Shown here piece after piece: positions 1 to 8,604 of a DNA stretch of 38,863 nucleotides. Source of the DNA: Bacteroidales bacterium (GTDB lineage: Bacteria; Bacteroidota; Bacteroidia; Bacteroidales; JAEINX01); assembly GCA_016342645.1 (NCBI GenBank), contig JAEINX010000029.1:1-38863 (forward strand). The letters are read 5' to 3'. The position numbers and the translations under genes were made by a program. Position 1 is the first letter of the stretch, and each line of letters opens with the position of its first letter. The notes below the pieces were generated by a model. The model worked only from the letters and a program-made list of their open reading frames with translations. It did no database searches and had not been told where the DNA came from.

Positions 1-192
1 ATGATTTAATGATAGAATGATTTAATGATTTAATGATAGAATGATTTAATGATTTAATGATAGAATGATGGAATGATTTAATGATTTAATGATGGAATGA
101 TGGAATGATGGAATGATAGAATGATGGAATGATGGAATGATGGAATGATGGAATGATGGAATGATGGAATGATGGAATGATGGAATGATGGA
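1..192. repeat. Perfect-register octamer tandem array (24 units)
   Basis: There are 24 consecutive 8-bp units of the form ATGATNNA with no insertion or deletion. NN is TT, AG or GG. On the left the variants form a higher-order pattern of three units (TT, TT, AG, repeated); from about 121 onward nearly all units are GG. The + strand is purine-rich and carries a TGA in every unit; the - strand has no stop in any frame, which creates spurious ORFs. The array is cut by the window edge, so its real length is unknown. By analogy with the other arrays here it may follow the stop codon of a + strand gene to the left, which is inference. Confidence 0.95.
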
Positions 193-272
193 ATGTGAAT
201 AGCCCTGTATAGCCTGTCCCAAGAATCGGGAAAGTGCAGGGTAATAAGATAAAAATTGCAAAAACCCAATAA

Positions 273-617
273 GGTGGGGTGAACGAAATAGAGTTAATCC
301 ATCCTATTATTTTTATTGATATTTACTATATAAAACCGTTAAAACGGTTAATGTTTTCATATTTCATTAGTAACCCACGACTTAAGTCGTGGGTTGCATA
401 GGTCGAGTAATTTCACTAACCATTTTAATGGTTTATAAATGAATGAACATTTTTTCAAATTAATTTAATTTAACTCACCCCACCCGTCCCGTTGGGATTA
501 TTGGTATGCTTTTCAACTTTTTATCCACAGGTTCACCCCATGGAATAGCAAAGTTATTATTCCACATGGAAACCTAAGGCTATTCACGTGTAAACACTTA
601 GTGGTTTGAAATTTCAA
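273..617. repeat. Gene-free island of palindromes (REP/BIME-like cluster)
   Basis: No gene was found between 193 and 819. The island holds several inverted repeats in a row. AACCGTT/AACGGTT with a 2-nt loop is at 334-349. A perfect 24-bp palindrome with half-site AACCCACGACTT is at 372-395. AACCATT/AATGGTT is at 418-433. TGGAATA (541-547) pairs with TATTCCA (558-564). TTGAAATTTCAA is at 606-617. GGTGGGGTGA at 273-282 is the exact reverse complement of 475-484, and TGGGGTGAAC at 275-284 is the exact reverse complement of 531-540, so outer arms enclose the three central palindromes. Families of such palindromes are known as REP/BIME elements moved by RAYT transposases; no RAYT gene is in the window. 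From 618 to 759 nothing recognisable was seen. Confidence 0.75.
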
Positions 618-759
618 GGCATAAATTTATTTTGAAGTACAAGCTGAATAATTCTTTACATCTAAAATATAGATTAACACCTTAATTTGATGTATATTAA
701 AATAAGTAATTACTCAAATGAAATTTAATTACATTCAATTCATCAAAATTTAATTTTAC

Positions 760-814
760 CCCGTCAATGACGATTGAATGAATATTAAATAACAGTTAAA
801 TGACAATTAAATGA
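760..814 (-). repeat. Degenerate 11-bp tandem array after the kinase stop codon
   Basis: Read on the - strand, five 11-bp units follow five bases after the TGA stop of the histidine kinase. The first two are TCATTTAATTG and TCATTTAACTG; the next three are more diverged. Unit length differs from the 7-8 bp arrays elsewhere, and this one is not purine-rich on the gene strand, but its position directly after a stop codon is the same. Confidence 0.6.
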
Positions 815-819
815 TTTCT

Positions 820-3315
820 TCACTTCGCAAATAACTTCTCAATCATCTCCAAAAGATTATCCTTTTTTATCGGCTTAGTTATATAATCATTAAATCCTGC
901 TTCAAATGCTTTCTCTCGACCACCCTGAACGGCATAAGCTGTTTGTGCAATAATTATAACATCTTTGTTGAATTCACGGATTTTGCGGGTTGCATCATAG
1001 CCGCTCATTTCGGGCATTCTGATATCCATAAGAATAAGATCGATATCAGGATTGGCTCGGCATACCTCAACTGTTTCGTTTCCATTCTTGGCATGCAGAG
1101 TTTCTTTACTTATTTTTTTTATGATGATACTGAGATGGGTATCAGAGAATTCATCATCTTCGGCTACGAGTATCTTCAGATTACCGAACCGGTTATTTTT
1201 CTTTGGCTCTGAGACTTCATTATTGTTAGCATGTTTTTCTTCGGCTATATTGGAATATGGAAGAGTAAAATAAAACCGGCTTCCTTTCCCTAATTCGCTC
1301 TCAACACCAACTTGTCCACCCAGTTTTTCGATGATGCGCAAAACTATGGAAAGACCCAAGCCATGACCCTCAGTCTTCACTTGATCTAAGCGTTCAAATT
1401 TATTAAACAATAGCTTTTGATTTTCGGCAGAAATGCCTATTCCATTATCACGAACCCAAAAACGAATCATCCCCTCTTTTATATTTTCTGCTTTGCCTTT
1501 ATCAAATCCAATTTCGATGTGGGGAGGTTTGCCGCCGTATTTAATGGCGTTGCTTAAATAATTTACCCAAACTTCTTCTATCCATGGTGTGTAACCGATA
1601 GCTGTCGGCCAAATATCAGGTAGAATAATTTCAGCATTGCTTTTTTCGATCAAAGGCATTAAACTTTCTATTGATTCGGCAACAATGTTTCTCATGTTTA
1701 ATTCTTCGGTGCTGATTTCCGATTTTCTGATATTTGCAAAAAGTAATAAACTATTTATAATTTGTTGAGTTTTTTTACCATCCTTAATTATTATGTTCAA
1801 ATACTCCATCATCTCATCTTTAGAAAGTTTAGAGTGGTTTTCAAATAAAAGATCGGCAAAACCCATAATTGTTCCAAGTGGATTTTTAAGGTCATGGGCA
1901 ACTGTATGTGAAAAAGCATCTAATTCTTTGTTGCGTTCCTGAAGTTGGAGAGAGTGCTGCTGAAGGGCTAGTTCGGTTTTTTTTTGTTCAGAAATGTCAA
2001 TAATAACTCCATCAATATAACGCATTTCACCCTTATCGTTGGTAATACTCTTATAGTTTGTAGAAACCCAAATTAACGAACCGTCTTTTCTGTTTTCCTG
2101 TGTCTCATACCCTAATAGATAAGTTTGTTTTTTAAGCTCAGATAACATATTTTCACGAGGATTGTTTTTAGTATAATAATCTTGAGCAGGCACTTTGAGC
2201 AATTCATCCACTGAATCATATCCATATATTTCTGCCATGGCAGGATTGGCAGACAGAACCTTGCCTTGAGGGGTAGAACGGAAAACTCCTACAGGTAAAT
2301 TATTGACTAAGGAGCGGTAACGGTCTTCGCTTTTACTAAGCAATTTTTCTGCTTTAACGCGTTCGGTAATATCTAACAAGGAGACAATAGATTTTTTACT
2401 GCCTGGTATAATCTCTACTGAGAGAATTGTATTTCTGACGTCTCCTTTTGCATCTATCAAACGGACTTCATATTTTTTAGGAATTGACCCTGAGTCTTTC
2501 CTCCTTGCCATATGGTGGCTTAACATTCTTTGCAAATCTTCTTTGTCAGCGAAGTTTGTCCAGCTTTTTCCGATAAGTTCTGATGCCGAATATCCTGTAA
2601 CACGCTCACATTCTCTATTGGCATTAATAATGGTAGTATCTTCGTCAACAATTAAAGAGGCTGTGCCGGTTGCTTCAAAAATAGCACGATATTTTTCTTC
2701 ACTTTCCTGCATAGCCTCCTCTGCCAGTTTGCGTTTTGTGATGTCTCTGCTTACACCAATTATTGATTTAACTTTTCCGGTTTCGTTTAAAATCGGAGTT
2801 AGTTTGGTGTTGATAAAAAATTTGGAATTATTTATTTCCAACATTGAATCTGAGACCAAGGGTTTAGCGGTTTCAAAAACCTTTCGTAAATTAGTTTCGT
2901 ATTTTTTCGAAATTTTTGGTGGAAATATTTCGGTAAATCGTTTGTTAATAAAGTTACCTGTTTTGTCACCAATCATTTCTTCAGCAGCTCGGTTCAGTGC
3001 AATTACTCTTAATTCGGGATCAATTTGAAAAACTAAATCAGACATGTTTTCTGCCAAAGTCCTGTATTTTTCTTCGCTTTCTCTTAGGGCTTCAATAACC
3101 GACTTATCTATTTGTTCTTTTTCCGAAGTTAATTTGTCTTCCGCTTTATTGAAATCCAAAAGAATAGTATCGGGCTGTTCTTTGGCGGCTATTTTTACTC
3201 CATCAACTCCTGATTGTGCAGTTTGAACTATATAATTGGGTAATGCTTTCGCAAGTATATCTTTGATCTTAGAAGAATTACCTTCCTTGTCATAAATAAT
3301 AAGTTTTTTTTTCAT
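820..3315 (-). CDS. Hybrid sensor histidine kinase: partial receiver, three PAS, HisKA, HATPase, receiver
   Basis: This is a predicted cytoplasmic sensor kinase that passes phosphate to its own C-terminal receiver; no membrane segment is seen. Residues 1-55 resemble the first half of a receiver domain and end at the would-be phosphoacceptor Asp54 (motif EQPDTILLD); the rest of that domain is missing. Three PAS domains follow (about 80-197, 205-325, 330-448). The HisKA domain carries His474 in AHDLKNP. The HATPase has an N-box around Asn589, DNGIGIS, and GHGLGLS. The C-terminal receiver (about 713-831) has Asp764 in LILMDIRMPE. The start chosen is the ATG at 3315; a TTG one codon upstream is less likely. 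The protein is related to the kinase at 13496 (same N-terminal motif, same TKPIKK-like C-terminus) but lacks its GAF domain. No output gene is adjacent, so the signal and target are unknown. Confidence 0.93.
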   Translation of the reverse strand: MKKKLIIYDKEGNSSKIKDILAKALPNYIVQTAQSGVDGVKIAAKEQPDTILLDFNKAEDKLTSEKEQIDKSVIEALRESEEKYRTLAENMSDLVFQIDPELRVIALNRAAEEMIGDKTGNFINKRFTEIFPPKISKKYETNLRKVFETAKPLVSDSMLEINNSKFFINTKLTPILNETGKVKSIIGVSRDITKRKLAEEAMQESEEKYRAIFEATGTASLIVDEDTTIINANRECERVTGYSASELIGKSWTNFADKEDLQRMLSHHMARRKDSGSIPKKYEVRLIDAKGDVRNTILSVEIIPGSKKSIVSLLDITERVKAEKLLSKSEDRYRSLVNNLPVGVFRSTPQGKVLSANPAMAEIYGYDSVDELLKVPAQDYYTKNNPRENMLSELKKQTYLLGYETQENRKDGSLIWVSTNYKSITNDKGEMRYIDGVIIDISEQKKTELALQQHSLQLQERNKELDAFSHTVAHDLKNPLGTIMGFADLLFENHSKLSKDEMMEYLNIIIKDGKKTQQIINSLLLFANIRKSEISTEELNMRNIVAESIESLMPLIEKSNAEIILPDIWPTAIGYTPWIEEVWVNYLSNAIKYGGKPPHIEIGFDKGKAENIKEGMIRFWVRDNGIGISAENQKLLFNKFERLDQVKTEGHGLGLSIVLRIIEKLGGQVGVESELGKGSRFYFTLPYSNIAEEKHANNNEVSEPKKNNRFGNLKILVAEDDEFSDTHLSIIIKKISKETLHAKNGNETVEVCRANPDIDLILMDIRMPEMSGYDATRKIREFNKDVIIIAQTAYAVQGGREKAFEAGFNDYITKPIKKDNLLEMIEKLFAK

Positions 3316-3360
3316 CAAAAAATTAATTATTCCTCAAAATCTAAAAGTTCAATCCAATGC

Positions 3361-3393
3361 CAAAAGTACAAGAATTTTTACAAACCAACCAAA
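3361..3393 (-). promoter_or_regulatory. Bacteroidota-type promoter for the histidine kinase
   Basis: On the - strand TACTTTTG (3368-3361) fits the Bacteroidota -7 element TAnnTTTG. A TTTG (3393-3390) lies 21 nt upstream as a -33 element. The -7 box is about 45 nt before the ATG at 3315. The spacing fits the known primary sigma factor consensus; no transcript evidence is available. Confidence 0.55.
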
Positions 3394-3583
3394 ATATTAA
3401 AAAGTTTTTATATTATTTTGAAAAAATATGATAAAATATTTTCTTAAACCAACAAATTTGTCGCTCAATATATTATCTGTAACGCAATAAATATCAAAAT
3501 TAATGATGTAGGGCAAAATAATAATATTTGTAATCGGGCGTTTTATTACATCTTAATTATTAAATTTAATTAAAATTTGATTG

Positions 3584-4645
3584 GTGAAAAGAATACTTAC
3601 TCTATTTATAATATTAACTTTAATAGTTTTATCAAACAATAAATTATTTTCTCAAATTGGCGGTAATGGGATTTATGAATTCCTTAATCTTACAAATTCT
3701 GCAAGAATTGCATCAGTCGGAGGAAATTTTTTACCCGTAAAAGATAATGATATTACTTTAAGTCTTGCAAATCCTTCAATAATAAGTGCCGAGATGAATA
3801 ATCAATTAGCATTGAGTTTTGTTGATTATTATTCGGATATTAACTATGGGTTTGCAATGTATTCAAGAACTTTTGAGAAATTCGGAAGTTTTACAGGTAC
3901 AATGCAATACATAAACTATGGTAAATTTGACTATACAGATATTGCCGGACAGAAACAAGGAACCTTTAAAGCAGCTGAGTATGCTTTTAACATTGGTTGG
4001 GGGAGACAATTGGATTCAACATTTTCGATAGGTGCGAATTTTAAGACTATTTATTCCGTTCTTGAGAGTTATAAATCATTTGGGATGGCTGTTGATATTG
4101 CAGGTACATATTTTAATGAAAAACACTTGCTAACTATTTCATTAATTGCTAAAAATATTGGTTTACAACTGAAGCCGTATTATTCGGAAAATACCGAACC
4201 CCTTCCATTTGAACTACAACTTGGGCTTTCAAAAAAATTCAAGCATCTTCCTTTTCGATATTATATTTTGCTAAACCATCTTGAAAAATGGGACCTTACT
4301 TATGAGGATCCCTTAAATCCAACAGATGAAATTGACCCTTTCACGAATGAAGTAAAAAGAAAAGGGGATTTCGATAAATTTATGGATAAATCTATGCGAC
4401 ATGTAGTTATTGGTGGGGAATTGATTTTTACAAAGAATTTTTCCGTTCGTTTAGGATATAACTATCAAAGGCGTAAAGAAATGAAGGTTGACTCAAAACT
4501 TTCAACAGTTGGCTTTTCATGGGGATTTGGTTTGAAAATTTCAAAGTTTCGATTTAGTTATGCACGATCACGCTATCATCTAATCGGATCACCAAATTAT
4601 ATCACCATAACAACAAATTTATCTGATTTTTACTCAAAAAGATAG
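3584..4645 (+). CDS. porQ: Type IX secretion system protein PorQ
   Basis: PorQ is an outer-membrane beta-barrel-type protein of the PorV/FadL-like group, required in T9SS for attachment or processing of CTD cargo. The N-terminus is a signal peptide (hydrophobic run, then LFSQ). The mature start IGGNGIYEFLNLTNSAR and the following SVGGNFL and LANPSIIS segments match PorQ proteins. The length (353 aa) is usual. The start is not ATG: an in-frame TGA ends at 3580, followed directly by TTG (3581) and GTG (3584). GTG-Lys-Arg-Ile gives the more usual N-terminus and is used here. It lies 89 nt upstream of ispH on the same strand. A secreted protein with a T9SS sorting domain is encoded at 17680, so the secretion system probably has a client in the same region. 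Confidence 0.85.
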   Translation: MKRILTLFIILTLIVLSNNKLFSQIGGNGIYEFLNLTNSARIASVGGNFLPVKDNDITLSLANPSIISAEMNNQLALSFVDYYSDINYGFAMYSRTFEKFGSFTGTMQYINYGKFDYTDIAGQKQGTFKAAEYAFNIGWGRQLDSTFSIGANFKTIYSVLESYKSFGMAVDIAGTYFNEKHLLTISLIAKNIGLQLKPYYSENTEPLPFELQLGLSKKFKHLPFRYYILLNHLEKWDLTYEDPLNPTDEIDPFTNEVKRKGDFDKFMDKSMRHVVIGGELIFTKNFSVRLGYNYQRRKEMKVDSKLSTVGFSWGFGLKISKFRFSYARSRYHLIGSPNYITITTNLSDFYSKR

Positions 4646-4660
4646 TATTGTTTGCGAAAA

Positions 4661-4690
4661 TCTTTTCTTATCTTTTCTTATCTTTTTATA
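4661..4690 (+). repeat. 10-bp tandem repeat, three units, downstream of porQ
   Basis: TCTTTTCTTA occurs twice in tandem, followed by a third diverged copy TCTTTTTATA, starting 15 nt after the porQ stop codon. It is pyrimidine-rich on the gene strand, unlike most arrays in this window. It could also act as a U-rich transcript end. Confidence 0.7.
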
Positions 4691-4734
4691 CATTTACATT
4701 TTTTTGTAAAATATTTTGATAATATTTTTTTGGA

Positions 4735-5607
4735 ATGAAGGTGGTTGTTGATAAGAATTCAGGGTTTTGTTTTGGAGTAGTACGAGCGATAAATACAGCA
4801 GAATCGGAATTGAACAAATCCGTTGAATTATTTTGTTTGGGAGAAATAGTTCATAATGGGATTGAAGTTAAACGTTTAGAGGGTTTAGGCCTTAAAATTA
4901 TTACTAATGACGAATTTCGAAAAATGCACGATTGTAAAGTTTTAATTCGTGCTCATGGTGAGCATCCCAATACCTACTTGATAGCAAAACATAATAATAT
5001 TGAATTGATTGATGCTTCATGTCCCGTTGTATTAAAACTTCAGGAACGAATTAAAATAGGCTATAATGAAATTAAAAAAAGTAATGGACAAATTGTAATT
5101 TTCGGAAAGCTTGGCCATGCCGAAGTCATTGGTTTGGCAGGCCAAACAAATGAAGAAGCAATTATTATAACTAATGAATCGGATCTTGAAAAAATAGATT
5201 ATTCTCGGCCAATTCGTTTGTTTTCTCAAACAACAATGAGCAAAGATTATTATAACTATATTGTTTCAATAATTAAACAAAGAATTGCTGAATTAAACCC
5301 TGATAATATAGCTGATATAATTATCTACGATACTATTTGCGGTCGCGTTACAAACAGGGTTCAACAAATAGAAAAGTTTGCCTCCATTTTTGATATTATT
5401 ATCTTCGTCAGTGGAAAAAACAGTTCAAACGGAATGTTTTTGTTTGGAATAAGCAAATCGATAAATAAAAATACACACCTTGTTTCTGATTGTGCTGATT
5501 TGCAAATGGACTGGTTTAATGGATTTAAAACAGTTGGTGTTTGCGGTGCTACTTCAACCCCTATGTGGTTGATGGAAAAAGTGGCTAAAGAAATTGAAAA
5601 GATTTAA
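4735..5607 (+). CDS. ispH: 4-hydroxy-3-methylbut-2-enyl diphosphate reductase (IspH/LytB)
   Basis: IspH catalyses the last step of the MEP isoprenoid pathway, reducing HMBPP to IPP and DMAPP with a [4Fe-4S] cluster. The three cluster cysteines are visible: Cys12 (SGFCFGV), Cys96 (DASCPVV) and Cys202 (DTICGRV). His40, His74 and the GHAEVIG segment (His128, Glu130) match the substrate pocket of the family. The SGKNSSN and GATSTP motifs near the C-terminus are also typical. The length of 290 aa is normal for the compact bacterial form. It is probably co-transcribed with porQ and recF (83 nt to recF), although no promoter was identified. Confidence 0.95.
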   Translation: MKVVVDKNSGFCFGVVRAINTAESELNKSVELFCLGEIVHNGIEVKRLEGLGLKIITNDEFRKMHDCKVLIRAHGEHPNTYLIAKHNNIELIDASCPVVLKLQERIKIGYNEIKKSNGQIVIFGKLGHAEVIGLAGQTNEEAIIITNESDLEKIDYSRPIRLFSQTTMSKDYYNYIVSIIKQRIAELNPDNIADIIIYDTICGRVTNRVQQIEKFASIFDIIIFVSGKNSSNGMFLFGISKSINKNTHLVSDCADLQMDWFNGFKTVGVCGATSTPMWLMEKVAKEIEKI

Positions 5608-5690
5608 TTTTTTAAGAAATATGATTAATCAAATTTAATTCATAAATTGCATAATAATTTAATTAGCTGTTAATAATTGGTAATCAGTTT

Positions 5691-6827
5691 ATGTTTTTAC
5701 AAAAACTATCATTAATAAATTTTAAAAATTGTAGAGAAGCTGAATTTATCTTTTCTGAGAAAATCAATTGCTTTATAGGTAATAATGGCGTAGGAAAGAC
5801 CAATATACTTGATGCAATTTATTATTTATCGTTTTGTAAAAGCTATTTTAATTCAATTGATTCACAAAATATTTTGCATTCCGAAAGTTTCTTTTCAATT
5901 CATGGTACTTACATGAAAAATGGAGATAGTACAGATTTGATTTCTTGTATTCTGGAGCAAAATAAGCGAAAAAGATTTAAGCTTAACAAAAAGGAATATA
6001 ATCGTTTATCCGATCATATCGGCCTTTTTCCGCTTGTGATGATATCGCCTTACGACAGAGATTTAATAAATGAAGGTAGCGATATAAGGCGAAAATTTAT
6101 TGATGGGGTTATTTCTCAGTTCGATAAAACATATTTAGATAATTTGATAAAATATAATAAATCATTAGAACAAAGAAATGCGCTTTTGAAACGTTTTGCT
6201 GAAAATAACTTCTTTGATAGCGAAGCAATTGAAATTTGGAATGAGCAGTTGATTAAATACGGAAACCTGATTTATATTCAACGAAATGATTTTTTATCGG
6301 ATTTTGTGCCAATTTTTAAAGACTATTTTGAGTTCTTGACTTCCCATTTGAAAATTGATTCAAACATATCGGAGACAGTTAATATTGAATATGATTCTCA
6401 ATTGAAAGACAATGATTTCAGAAATTTGCTTGAAAATAATCTCCAAAAAGACAGGATGTTAAAATATTCAACTATTGGTACACATAAAGATGATTTAGTT
6501 TTTACAATAGGTGATTACCCTATGAAAAAATTTGGCTCGCAAGGGCAACAAAAGTCTTTTGTGATTGCAATAAAACTTGCCCAGTTTGAATATACAAAGA
6601 AAATGAAAGGTTTTAAACCCGTTTTATTGTTTGATGATATTTTTGATAAACTTGATAATCTTAGAGTTGAGCAATTAATTAAATTAGTTAGCAATAATAG
6701 TTTTGGACAGGTTTTTATTACTGATACACAAAGAGAAAGAATTGAAAAAGTTTTTCACACAGTTAAAATAGATCATAAAATTTTTCAGATTTTAAATGGT
6801 AAATCAATAGAAATTTCAGATATTTAG
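5691..6827 (+). CDS. recF: DNA replication and repair protein RecF
   Basis: RecF is an SMC-like ATPase that helps load RecA at single-strand gaps. Residues 30-37 are the Walker A motif GNNGVGKT after the typical N-terminus (LSLINFKNC). The signature motif is FGSQGQQKS and the Walker B motif is LLFDDIFDKLD near the C-terminus, followed by the VFITDTQRE segment. The length of 378 aa is usual. The DUF721 gene follows after 12 nt, an arrangement common in Bacteroidota, so the two are likely co-transcribed. No dnaA or dnaN is adjacent, so this is not an origin-type locus. Confidence 0.95.
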   Translation: MFLQKLSLINFKNCREAEFIFSEKINCFIGNNGVGKTNILDAIYYLSFCKSYFNSIDSQNILHSESFFSIHGTYMKNGDSTDLISCILEQNKRKRFKLNKKEYNRLSDHIGLFPLVMISPYDRDLINEGSDIRRKFIDGVISQFDKTYLDNLIKYNKSLEQRNALLKRFAENNFFDSEAIEIWNEQLIKYGNLIYIQRNDFLSDFVPIFKDYFEFLTSHLKIDSNISETVNIEYDSQLKDNDFRNLLENNLQKDRMLKYSTIGTHKDDLVFTIGDYPMKKFGSQGQQKSFVIAIKLAQFEYTKKMKGFKPVLLFDDIFDKLDNLRVEQLIKLVSNNSFGQVFITDTQRERIEKVFHTVKIDHKIFQILNGKSIEISDI

Positions 6828-6839
6828 AGAAAAATAATT

Positions 6840-7130
6840 ATGCGGGCAACTAATGACCAAACTATTAAAGAAGTCATAATGGATTTACTTAAAGCTTATA
6901 GGATAGAAAATAAGTTGCATGCAGTCCGATTAATTGATTCCTGGGAAGCTGTTACAGGAAAGTTGATTTCAAATCATACCGTAAATTTGTATGTTAAGCA
7001 AAAAACTTTGTTTGTTTATCTTGATTCGGCAGCTTTACGAAATGAACTTTCTTATGCTAAAAAGAAAATTATAAAGGCATTAAATAAAGAAGTAGGAGTT
7101 GAGGTTATTACAGATATTAAATTTTCTTAA
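6840..7130 (+). CDS. DUF721 family protein (DciA-like)
   Basis: This small protein of 96 aa starts with MRATNDQTIKEVIMDLL and contains the DUF721 core: a helical N-terminus, then VRLIDSWEAVTGKLISNHT, then VYLDSAALRNELSYAKKKI. Some DUF721 proteins (DciA) are ancestral loaders of the replicative helicase DnaB; whether this short form has that role is inference. It lies 12 nt after recF. Its stop codon is one base from the stop of the convergent gene at 7132, leaving no room for a dedicated terminator. Confidence 0.85.
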   Translation: MRATNDQTIKEVIMDLLKAYRIENKLHAVRLIDSWEAVTGKLISNHTVNLYVKQKTLFVYLDSAALRNELSYAKKKIIKALNKEVGVEVITDIKFS

Positions 7131-7131
7131 C

Positions 7132-7743
7132 TTACTTAATTTTAAAATCTAAAAGTTTCCTATCATCAATAAATGCTTCAAGCCTATCGCCAATTTTAAC
7201 AGGCCCAACTCCGGCCGGTGTCCCCGTAAACACTAAATCTCCGATTTTAAGCATTAAAAATTGCGAAACATAAGAAATGATTCGATCAAATGAAAAAATC
7301 ATGTTTTTTGTATTTCCTTTTTGTTTAATCTCATTATTTATTAACAATGAAAAATTTATGTTATTTAAATCTGAAAATTCACTTTTTGGAATAAATTTTC
7401 CAATTGGAGCTGAATAATCGAATGCTTTTGAAATCTCCCATGGGTTGCCTGATTTTATACATTCATTTTGGAGGTCACGAGCAGTAAAATCAATTCCAAT
7501 TCCGATTTCATCGTAATAGGTGTGGGCAAATTTTTCTTGAATATGCCTTCCAACCTTATTTATTTTTAAGACAATTTCAGTTTCAAAGTGAATATTTTTT
7601 GAAAATTCGGGATAAAAAAATGGACGGTTGCGAAGAATTAAAGCAGTTTCAGGCTTTAAAAAGAATAATGGAACCGTAGGAATTGAATGATTTAACTCTT
7701 TCACATGATTTATATAGTTCCTGCCAATACATATTATTTTCAT
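7132..7743 (-). CDS. Fumarylacetoacetate hydrolase family protein
   Basis: The protein (203 aa) has the FAH/acylpyruvase fold: an N-terminal KIICIGRNY segment, then PLFFLKPETA, the metal-binding region around HFETEIVLKI, the GIDFTARDLQ motif with the conserved Asp, and the GTPAGVGPVKIGD motif near the end. Members hydrolyse C-C bonds in acylpyruvates or decarboxylate oxaloacetate; the substrate cannot be told from sequence. It is the last gene of a probable three-gene unit (GT fusion, exonuclease, this gene), 28 nt after the exonuclease. Confidence 0.88.
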   Translation of the reverse strand: MKIICIGRNYINHVKELNHSIPTVPLFFLKPETALILRNRPFFYPEFSKNIHFETEIVLKINKVGRHIQEKFAHTYYDEIGIGIDFTARDLQNECIKSGNPWEISKAFDYSAPIGKFIPKSEFSDLNNINFSLLINNEIKQKGNTKNMIFSFDRIISYVSQFLMLKIGDLVFTGTPAGVGPVKIGDRLEAFIDDRKLLDFKIK

Positions 7744-7771
7744 ATTTAAAAATTAAAGATTTAGAATTTTT

Positions 7772-8602
7772 TTATTGACTAAACAAATTTAATTCTCCTT
7801 TATTAAAACTTCGTAGTTTTATTGCCGTAATTGTATTTTTTGTTGATAAAGGAAATTCACTTTTCATCATCCAATCGTAATATGATGGTTCTTTTTTAAA
7901 AATTGTTTCAACCGATTTACCTTTATGTTTCCCAAAATTAAAAACTTCAATATTTTTTTCATTAAAAATAATATGCCCTACAAGATCGACATTTTTTGAA
8001 AGGAATGAAAACTCCGATAAAATTTTAACATCATTAACTATTGGTTTTGTTGTTTTACCGCCTTTATCGGTGTAATCAACATCTTTGTATTTATCTAATT
8101 GTGATTTTAATATTTCATAAGTAGCAAGAGTATCGGCTTCAGAGCTATGGGCATTTATTAATTCTTCGTTGCAATAAAATTTGTAAGCTGCTTTAAGTGT
8201 TCTCGGTTCCATTTTATGAAAAATATTCTGAACATCAATGAATCTTCTGCCTTTAATTTCAAATTTTACTTCAGCTCTGTAAAATTCTTCAACAAGCAAT
8301 GGAACATCAAATTTGTTGGAATTATAACCGGCCATATCACAATTCAGTAAAAATTGGTTCAATTCATGGGCGATTTCCGAAAAAGTCGGCTTGTCTTTTA
8401 TATCATCATACGTAATTCCATGAATTTTTGTAACTTCCGGTGGAATAGGAATTGTAGGGTTAACTCTATGTGTCAATGTGGTAGTCGAATTGTCAATATT
8501 AACTTTTAGCAAACAGATTTCAATAATTCTGTCGGTGGCAATTTTCAACCCGGTTGTTTCCAGATCAAAAAAAACTATTGGTTTTGTAAGTTTTAATTCC
8601 AT
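7772..8602 (-). CDS. DnaQ-like 3'-5' exonuclease with ExoX-like C-terminal domain
   Basis: This is a DEDDh exonuclease. Exo I is VFFDLETTGLK (Asp13, Glu15), Exo II is NSNKFDVPLL, and Exo III is HSSEADT, with the His and Asp spaced as in the DEDDh class. The C-terminal part (about 205-275) has the NFGKHKGKSVETIF and YYDWMMKSEFP segments typical of the ExoX-like C-terminal domain found after DnaQ domains in Bacteroidota. It likely trims DNA in repair or proofreading, not as part of a canonical epsilon subunit. It starts 2 nt after the glycosyltransferase fusion gene, so translation is probably coupled, although the functions look unrelated. Confidence 0.9.
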   Translation of the reverse strand: MELKLTKPIVFFDLETTGLKIATDRIIEICLLKVNIDNSTTTLTHRVNPTIPIPPEVTKIHGITYDDIKDKPTFSEIAHELNQFLLNCDMAGYNSNKFDVPLLVEEFYRAEVKFEIKGRRFIDVQNIFHKMEPRTLKAAYKFYCNEELINAHSSEADTLATYEILKSQLDKYKDVDYTDKGGKTTKPIVNDVKILSEFSFLSKNVDLVGHIIFNEKNIEVFNFGKHKGKSVETIFKKEPSYYDWMMKSEFPLSTKNTITAIKLRSFNKGELNLFSQ

Positions 8603-8604
8603 AA

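Noticed and set aside
1..192. CRISPR-like array
   Set aside because: Units are contiguous 8-mers with no spacers and no cas gene is present.
46..269. Two overlapping - strand ORFs rich in SFHHSIIP repeats
   Set aside because: They are translations of the octamer array, which has no stop on that strand in any frame; the same peptide appears in both frames, so this is not evidence of coding.
2543..3028. 161-aa + strand ORF inside the first histidine kinase
   Set aside because: It is antisense to well-supported PAS domains and has no recognisable domain of its own.
4661..4690. Intrinsic terminator after porQ
   Set aside because: It is T-rich but has no stem; the 10-bp repeat description fits better.
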